Assembly (NCBI GenBank): GCA_025506515.1
Contig: CM046453.1
Coordinates: 40,245,727 to 40,309,726, forward strand
Reading direction: 5' to 3'
DNA: 64,000 nt
From: Flaveria trinervia
Lineage: Eukaryota; Streptophyta; Magnoliopsida; Asterales; Asteraceae
The notes under the pieces were generated by a model, which saw only the letters and a program-made list of their open reading frames with translations, did no database searches and was not told the DNA's origin. Made by a program: the position numbers and the translations under genes. Of this stretch, positions 57,099 through 64,000 are shown one piece after another; the stretch's first letter is position 1, and every line of letters begins with the position of its first letter.

Positions 57099-57715
57099 TC
57101 TGATAGTAAACACAGAGTACTGATCTTCCATCTCTTTAAACTTTGAACTTTTGAACTATAAACTTGTGCGAATGGAAAGATGCAAATGAGTCAATCGTGC
57201 GATTGGAAAAATGCGAATGAGTCAAACGTACGATTGGACAATTGCGGATGAGTAAATTGTGCGATTGGACAAATGCGGATGGCCAATGCAGATGACTCAG
57301 TCACGAGAATGAAGGGTGCGAATGAATTCAATCGTGCGATTGGATTCAGTCGTACGTATGGAGTGTGCGATTGGAGATAAGCAAATGGGCTGTTCAGTCG
57401 TACAAATGAGTAAGCGACTCAGTTCAATCATGCGAATGGGAGGTGTGATTGAGTTTAGTCATGTGATTGAGCCATCGTGCAACTGAAGGCTACAGCTTTT
57501 GCAAAATCGAAGGTTTTTGACACTTTGACACAAAAACACGATTTTTGAAGAACCCTAATCTGTCGTATGCCGAAAAACATAAACTTTAAGACCTAGAGAA
57601 GCTGAAAACACTGTTTTACTCAAAAAAGGTGACTCTTTTGAATGAAAAATGTGATTTTTACACTGAAACTAATCGAATCTCATACAAAATCAAGAGCCCA
57701 AGCTCGAATACCACT
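57099..57715 (-). other. Leader of element F with palindromic motif array and probable primer site
   Basis: Untranslated leader between LTR and gag. 57170-57480 holds many cgtgcga/attg and gcgaatgagtc elements, the F motif type. Next to the LTR the minus strand reads TGGTATTCGAGC (57702-57713), at primer-site position but with two mismatches to the initiator tRNA-Met site used by C, D, E and G. Confidence 0.65.
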
Positions 57716-58430
57716 TGTTAGGACTGTGTACGTACGGAGTCCTAACTCATAATGCATGAAACCAAATCAAATTGCCCGGAATCCTGTTTGATTGGTGATT
57801 CAATCAGTGAGAACACAATCCCTAATCAATCTAACGATTAATGAAACGTTAAGAACGATTAGAACAAGATCAACTATGAAATATGAACTTGGAACAGGCT
57901 TTTTGGAGTCTCTGGATGGCTAGGGTAAGAATATGTGTCAAAAGTTTTGAAGAGTTTCATTTTTCACGAATTAAGTGGTATTTAAAGGTTAGGGTTTTTC
58001 AATCGTATGACATAACCATTTGCATGGTTCAGTCGTGCAACTGAATCATGCGATTGATTTATACACACGATTGAAGGTTCAGTCGTGTGACTGAGTCAAT
58101 CTTATGTCTCAATCGTGCGACTGATCCAGTCTCCTGGTTCAGTCGTGTGACTGGTCCACTAGCATGAAGTATTCATACATATGGTCCATTAGCATGAAGA
58201 CTTCATACGATTAAGTTTGAACACATCTCAATCGTTATTGACTAAGAACTATGCACAATAACCTCAAACCTATATAGTTAGTTCAATACTTTGTCACACA
58301 AAACCACTGAATCATTAAACATTATAAGCATCATCACATATTGTATTTCATTCAACTCATTCATTACATATATGTAAGACATGACAGACATTTATATTAA
58401 GCTCCTAAACTAGGTACATATGTATCAACA
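57716..58430 (-). repeat. 5' LTR of element F
   Basis: 715 bp, same ends as 44194-44914 with many substitutions, so F is not young. The box equivalent to TATAAATA reads TTTAAATA here (near 57973-57980). Confidence 0.92.
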
Positions 58431-58435
58431 TACTA

Positions 58436-58649
58436 CATGTTCCCTAGATATGTTTAACACAATATTAACTGTGAATTGGGCTCACCGGTTAAGGGGAACA
58501 TGTAATATTTTTAAATTGGGATAGATGAAACCCGACATCTTAAAATCATAAGAAAGCCCACTGTTGGCTTCTCTGGGTTGAAGAACCTTGTCCCAAAAAT
58601 GCTAGAGCTCATTGCTCATGGTGACAACCTAGTAGTACCATCTAGTGTG
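58436..58649 (+). pseudogene. Element C ORF3, continuation between F and G
   Basis: Starts at the TACTA duplication and reads Tyr-Met-Phe-Pro-Arg-Tyr-Val then, after a stop, His-Asn-Ile-Asn. It lines up with the YPRFLMAIFNQL segment of D ORF3 (about 26260-26295). The rest (to 58649) is a short continuation, cut by the LTR of G. This proves that 43610-44193 and this piece were one gene. Confidence 0.7.
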
Positions 58650-59539
58650 TGTTGGACCAAAAGAACCAATGAGCCAAGATCAGAAAACCTCTAAGTCCAC
58701 ATGGTATCACAACAACTGCTGAAAGCCTCATCAGTAGTTTGACAAGTGCTGAAGACTCCAACAGCTGAAGATCAAGTGCTGAAGACCTTAACAGCTGAAG
58801 AACCAAAGTGCTGAAGTACAACAGCTGAAGAACACAAGTGCTGAAGCTGAAAGACCAAAGTACTGAAGTACAACAGCTGAAGAGTCCACAAGTGCTGAAG
58901 ATCAACAACTGATGTACAAAGTCTGAAGACAAAGACTGAAGACATCAGCTGATGATATCTACTGAAGTCATCAGCTGATGAAACACCTAAAGGTCAAAGT
59001 CTGAAGATCAAGTACTGAAGCCTCAGTAGTTTGTCACAACTGCTGAAGAGTACTTCTTCAGTAGTTGTGATATCAGTAGTTTATATTTTTATGTTTCAGT
59101 AGTTTTGTAAAACGACTGAAGAGCTTGTTCTTCAGTCGTTGTAGTTTCAGTAGTTTATATTTTTGTACTTAACATGCTGATATGTTCTCAGTAGTTGTGA
59201 ACATTTCAGTAGTTTGTTAAGAATTAGTTATTTCTGTATTGGATCTGCCAGTTGTCACTTTCCGTGATAACAGCAGTGACTGTTGCACTCTATATAAGGA
59301 GTGACAACCTATTGTAATCGTTGAGGAATGAGTAATTGAATGGAATGAATGATTGATTGATTAGAAATATTCTACATCTATAAACATTCTAGAAATCAGA
59401 AATACATATTCTCTCCCCATAACCGTATGCGATCTTAATGCTTACAATATCGATTGCTTGCTACAATTTGTCTAATTCTAGTTTGTATTCCGCTGCTTTG
59501 TATTCTGATACATCAAACTTGTGATCACTGATCCTGTCA
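58650..59539 (+). repeat. 5' LTR of element G
   Basis: 890 bp, TGTTGGACC to CCTGTCA (the others end CCTAACA). It holds repeated CAACAGCTGAAG and AAGTGCTGAAG words (58740-58920) and the TATA inverted repeat CACTC/GAGTG at 59286-59303. Followed two bases later by the primer site. Confidence 0.88.
59286..59303 (+). promoter_or_regulatory. TATA box inside an inverted repeat, G LTR
   Basis: CACTC, TATATAAG, GAGTG. The arms extend outward as GTTG on the left and CAAC on the right with one extra A. Sequence differs from D and D' but pairing is kept. Confidence 0.6.
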
Positions 59540-59541
59540 AA

Positions 59542-59553
59542 TGGTATCAGAGC
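59542..59553 (+). promoter_or_regulatory. Primer binding site of element G
   Basis: TGGTATCAGAGC, matching initiator tRNA-Met. Confidence 0.92.
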
Positions 59554-59772
59554 AGGTTAATCATTGATCGATCTAATAATTGATCATTGAAACTGCTATT
59601 CAAGATCAAGTTTGATTGAATTAGCTTTTGTTTTTGCAAGAAACGGTTATAGAGATTGAATTTTCTGTATTTCTGCTCATTCATCCTGAGATCTTTTCTT
59701 GGTTCTCATTGAGTTTGTTGTGGTTTGTCTAAAACTTTTAAAAGCTTGAACTAAACTGTTTTTGAACTGAAA

Positions 59773-62599
59773 ATGACCACTCCTCCAATGATCCTCACAA
59801 TACTGGTTCCTCAACCAAGCCACCTATGCTGGTAGGAATGAGTATAACATATGGCAAAGACGTATGCTCCATCACCTGTCTGTTAACAGCGCAGGTGTTG
59901 GACATCAGTGGTACATGGTCCACACAAGCCTATGGTGAATAACCCGGAAACAATCAAATGGTTCCGAAGAGGAGGAGCAATACTCAGATGAGGATAAGAA
60001 GTTGCTTGAGATTGATGCAAAAGCCCATGGAATTCTGGCCATGGCATTGCCCAATGAAATCTATTCTGGGCTAATGCATCATGAAACTTCCCATGACCTC
60101 TGGATTGCTTTGAAAGAACAATTTGGAGGAACAGATGAGGTCTTGGCAAATAATAGAGAAATTCTTGCCCAACAATATGAGACATTCTCTCATAGAAAGG
60201 GTGAGACACTGACTCAACAATATGAGCGTTTTCTTGTTTGATCTCTGAACTAAAAATGGTCAAACTTGAATACACCAATATTCAGATGAATAACAGATTT
60301 CTCAGATCACTGCCTGAGAGATGGGACACATATACTATTGTCCTACGCTCCAGTGCAAGTTTGGACAAACTATCTCTCACCCAACTCCATGGGAAATTGC
60401 TCACTTTTGAGAGAGAGAGATAGAACAGAAGAGAAAGCTGTCTTCATCTGGAAAGCTCACTGAAGACTTTATACAAGGCAACACTGCCTTGGTGGGTCAT
60501 GAGTCAGAATATGCTTCATCTGAATGCCAGTATGATGAGCATATTAATTTCTCTTCAAGCACTTCTGATTCTGCATTTGTAAGTGTTGATGGTCAGTTTA
60601 CTGGGTGTAATAATGACAATCTATGTTTCATATGGATGATCTCAAGGGGATTGCTGATGATGACTTAGAAGAGATGGATATTTTGAGCCAAATGGCCTTG
60701 ATAAATATCAGATCTCAGAAGTTCTACAAAAGAACTGGAAGAAAATTCCCAGGACTCTCTGGAAAAACCAAAGTTGGTTTTGACAAGAGCAAGTTGAGGT
60801 GTCACAAATGCCAACGGCTTGGACACTTTGCAAGAGAGTGTAGATCAACTGGATCAACTCTACTGCACCCTTTGTGACTTTTCCTGGCAATAGTCAACAA
60901 AACAGAGGGCAACATCCTGTAACATCTAGTCATCATCCTCAACAACAATCTCCGGCATATTTTGTTCCTCAGGGTCAAATGCCATATCAGTACCCTTGTT
61001 ATTACATGCCACAGTCAAGTCAAGTTCAAGTTCCTATGACACCACAACCTCATGCATTACCAGAACCTCAGCCTTCCCTATCTCATCAACAACCTTCATC
61101 TCAACAACACAGCTTCTTCACCCCAGGAGTTGTTGACTGGAGCAGTTTACCAGATGACTTGTCTGGTCATGATCAACTGTTCTCAGGTGCTGGTCAACAT
61201 GGTGGTGACAGTCCCTTTGGGAATCTAGCTCTTATGGCTTTGGAGTCTGCTGATACTTCATCCCCAATGCCTCTACACCTCAGGTATCACAGGTATCCTC
61301 TGAGGCAAAAGCCAAATTATGTTCTGAACAATGCATAGCAGCATTTGCTTCCATTAGAGAAGCAAATGTAGCTTAATTAATAAGAACATTGAGCTAGAAC
61401 AAATAATTTCCAAAACAAAGCTGAGTTTGAGTTTGTGCTCAAAGATAAAAATGATGAGGTTTATAAACTGAATTGCAAATAATTGATGATAAGGCTAGAG
61501 AAGATGTACTTCTAGAGAAGTACAAAGATCTCAAAGAAACCCTTGCAGTTACCCAGGTCGAGTGTGAGAGGGTACAATCATGCAAAGGTTTTGAAATGCT
61601 TCTTAGTAAGCAATCTGCTTCAAATGTGAAGTTTGGAATTGGCTACAATCACACTGCTCCACCTACAGATTTTACCCCAAGAGCAGAGGTAGAATCTGAT
61701 GGTGAGAGTGATAACCAATCCATCACATCATGTGATCTACCTTCTGATACAGCACAATCAGAAGTAGCAGTCAGCATCAAGCCCTCTTTGAACCTATCAG
61801 CTGATGTTGATGGTCCAAATGCTGACATTCACATGATCAATAGGTTGATCAACTCAGGAGTTAATCCTGAAGGTCCTGAAAGGACTGGAGAGCAGGATTT
61901 AACACCTGAAGTTCAAACTTCAACTGCTGTCAGTACTGAAGAGAAGAAAACTGGCAGTAGAAAGAGTTTGAAGACTACTAAAGAGGTTGTCAAGAAAGCA
62001 ACCAATGCTTCCAAAGCATTGAAGAACAAGTTTTCTGTTGCTTCACCATCTTTAGTTGATGATCAACCTAAGATGAAGAAGAAACCATGTGAAGTATGTG
62101 GTTTGTTCAATCATCTTACAGATGATTGTTGGTACAAAAGAGGTTCCAAACTCAAACAAAAAGAAGAAATTAATGAGAAAATGGTAAAAATGAAAACTGA
62201 GTTTGAGACCACATTTGTATCAGCAACATCAAATCCTGTAACCTTAAGTCCTTAAAGAAATCCAAAAGGAAGGAGTTAAACAGGTGACAGCTGGGGGTGC
62301 TCAAAAGAAGAAGGTGCAACATAGGACCTTATCTAACTCCACTAGCAATGTGTCTGATGAGCTGAAAGCCTTATCACAAAATCAGACACAGCTGGTGATG
62401 ATGGTACAACATCTGTTGGGTAGAGTTAACCAACTAGATTCTCCTATGTTGAAACCATAGAAAAGGAGGTCTAAGCCAAAGGACTCCTCTTATACCATCT
62501 TCTCTTCTCAGGCTGTTGTTACAAATAAACATGTTAGTTTACCATCTATTGATGAGACCAGGCCAAACCAAAAAGGTTTGGGTCTCTAAAACTAACTGA
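59773..62599 (+). pseudogene. gag: Element G gag
   Basis: The ATG at 59773 aligns with the D and E gag start but a base is lost within ten codons. Capsid is readable at 60002-60423, the first knuckle CHKCQRLGHFAREC at 60798-60839, and the Gln/Pro-rich segment at 60874-61240. The coiled-coil segment is frame-broken (61340-61500). The Ser/Thr linker and the intact second knuckle CEVCGLFNHLTDDC (62092-62133) lie in one open frame, 61473-62255. The last helix (TQLVMMVQHLLGRVNQLD) is at 62385-62440. It would form the capsid and bind RNA; frameshifts prevent this. Confidence 0.82.
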
Positions 62600-64000
62600 T
62601 TGTTTATTATTGCAGGTTCTTCAACATGCCAAAGTAGCATCTGGTATGTAGACAGTGGGGGATCCATGCACATGACTGGGAACATCTCTCTTCTTCATGA
62701 CTACTCTCAAGGAAAGAAGGGATTTGTCTCTTTTGGCAATGATGCTAGGGGTTACATCATCGGTAAGGGCTTTGTCTCCAATGGAGAAATCAAATTTGAT
62801 GATGTTAATCATGTGGAAAATCTCAAGTACAACCTCTTGAGTGTCAGTCAAATGTGTGATAAAGGCCATGTTGCCCTTTTCACAAGTCAAAACTGTAGGA
62901 TTCTGTCATCCAAAGTTTTGCACTTGATTGACAAGGTGTTGGATGATCACACTCTCCTGAAAGCCAACAGGACAGGAAGAGTGTATGCCTTAGATCTCTC
63001 TAAGAAGATAGATCTCAAAGGCAATCCTTGCCTATTTTCCAAAGCCTCTTCTCAAGAATCTAAACTGTGGCACAGGAGGCTTGGTCATGTTAATCTCAAA
63101 AACATGAATCAGCTTAGCCACAATAGTTTAGTCAGAGGCTTACCAATAAAGGAGTTCCACTGTGATGAAACCTGCACTGCTTGTTTAAAAGGAAAACAGC
63201 ACAAGCTCTCATTCCCTCCTATTGAAGTGTCCAAGTCCACTGCCTGCTTGCATTACTGCATATGGATCTATTTGGTCCTGTGAGAGTAATGAGCATGGCA
63301 AAGAAGAAATACTGTCTGGTAATTGTGGATGATTACTCCAGATTTGTATGGGCTTTCTTTCTACATTCAAAGGATGAGGCTACTCAGAAGATTATCACTT
63401 TGTGCTGTACATTGAGAAGCAGTATTCCCTTCCAGTCAAGTGTATTAGGAGTGATAATGGAACTGAGTTCAAAAATCATACACTTGATGACTTCTATCTT
63501 TCAAAGGGAATCAAAAGGCAGTTCAGCATTCCAAGGACTCCGAACAAAATGGAGTAGTGGAGAGAAAGAACAGGACCCTCATTGAAGCTGCAAGGTCCAT
63601 GCTGGCTGACTCAGGTTTGCCATTGACCTTTTGGGCCGAAGCTGTCAACACAGCTTGTTATGTGCAAAATAGAGTTTTAGTAAATCAGAGGTTGATGAAG
63701 ACTCCATATGAAGTTCTCCATCATTTGGCTCCTCTGATTTCATTTTTCAAAGCATTTGGGTGTCCCTGTTTTATTCTCAACACAAAGGATCAACTCCACA
63801 AATTTGATCCTAAGGTGGATGCAGGATACTTTGTTGGTTATTCATCTACTTGCAAGCATACAGAGTCTTCAACTGCAGAACAAAGATGGTTGAAGAAACT
63901 CTACATGTTAAGTTTAATGAATCTCCAAAGGACAAGATTCCACAAAGTCCTGTGGAGTTATTTGATTTGGACATACTGCAATATGTTCCTTATCAAACTC
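62600..64000 (+). pseudogene. pol: Element G protease and integrase, cut by window end
   Basis: The protease site WYVDSGGSMHMTG (62643-62681) is intact and the frame is open to 63283 through the pre-integrase zinc region. The integrase core starts at 63262 with MDLFGP in another frame (two bases lost near 63250). DDYSRF, RSDNGTEF and VVERKN are all readable, separated by one-base losses near 63400 and 63545. Sequence to 64000 is the post-integrase segment ending with DIL.YVPYQT. Confidence 0.85.

Larger units (their letters stand above)
44194..58430 (-). mobile_element. Element F: Sirevirus-type copia element in C's ORF3, opposite strand
   Basis: 14.2 kb between TACTA duplications (44189-44193 and 58431-58435). 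On the minus strand: 5' LTR 57716-58430, leader, gag from 57098, protease, integrase, RT, RNase H (to 50834), a long spacer (50833-48821), ORF3 (48820-45012), polypurine tract and 3' LTR 44194-44914. It is a third family, distinct in LTR and motif from C and D/E, and the source family of the solo LTR at 10321-11059. All genes are disrupted. Confidence 0.93.
9224..58649 (+). mobile_element. Element C: Sirevirus-type copia element split by D, F, G and a solo LTR
   Basis: Collinear parts: gag (9224-10320 and 11065-13910), protease and integrase (14030-15320), RT (16010-16734), then RNase H (42126-42910), spacer, ORF3 N-terminus (43610-44193) and ORF3 continuation (58436-58649). The gaps are other elements with target duplications: solo LTR (CTTTG), D (CAATG at 16730-16734, CAAAG at 42126-42130) and F (TACTA at 44189-44193 and 58431-58435). 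G begins at 58650. Its primer site and 5' LTR are at 9164 and to the left. It is the oldest layer apart from B. The remaining 3' part should lie beyond 64000. Confidence 0.85.
58650..64000 (+). mobile_element. Element G: D/E-family Sirevirus-type element, runs off the window
   Basis: LTR, primer site, gag, protease and integrase of the D/E family in order, continuing past the window end. It is inserted into the remainder of C's ORF3, 214 bp to the right of F's target duplication. The left flank is GTGTG (58645-58649); its partner must lie beyond 64000. Many one- and two-base losses break the frames relative to D and E. Confidence 0.88.

Overview
This window is a nest of plant LTR retrotransposons. 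I found no convincing host gene, rRNA or tRNA gene, or CRISPR array. The organism is a flowering plant: there are Ty1/copia polyproteins (gag, protease, integrase, RT, RNase H in copia order), 12-base primer sites matching plant initiator tRNA-Met (TGGTATCAGAGC), AT-rich noncoding DNA, and densely nested insertions. The third ORF resembles proteins I associate with Asteraceae genomes, so a composite is my best guess, but this is inference.

Layout. (1) 1-6598: degenerate copia element A (+), 5' LTR outside the window, 3' LTR 5668-6598. (2) 6599-7924: 3' end of another element (B, its ORF3 and polypurine tract), running straight into an LTR (7925-9164) that is also the 5' LTR of element C. (3) Element C (+) is the host of almost everything else. 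Its pieces are 9165-10320, 11065-16734, 42126-44193 and 58436-58649. Its gag carries a 1.4 kb tandem duplication and a solo LTR (10321-11059). (4) Element D (+), 16735-42125, sits in C's RT gene. D's gag carries a 5'-end fragment of a relative (D', 19269-20307). D's 3' LTR is split by element E (-), 29520-41627. (5) Element F (-), 44194-58430, sits in C's third ORF. (6) Element G (+), a relative of D and E, starts at 58650 and leaves the window.

Elements C, D, E, F and G look like Sirevirus-type copia elements: long gag with two distant CCHC knuckles and a coiled coil, then protease, integrase, RT and RNase H. In C, D, E and F a noncoding spacer and an extra ORF (ORF3) follow before the polypurine tract; G leaves the window before that point. 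All coding regions carry stops and frameshifts, so these are fossils. The insertions are well supported: F-family solo LTR (CTTTG on both sides), E (AGAAC), F (TACTA) and D (CAATG/CAAAG).

The most interesting signal is noncoding. Each family has its own short palindromic motif array (CTTC-S-GAAG in C; CAGCTG and CTTCA..TGAAG types in D/E/G; CAGTCG-TG-CGACTG in F). The arrays occur in the LTR and again in the spacer before ORF3, where a TATA box lies about 50-120 bp ahead of the ORF3 ATG in four copies from three families. This looks like an internal ORF3 promoter built like an LTR promoter. In D-family LTRs the TATA box also sits inside an inverted repeat whose arms change in a compensating way between copies.
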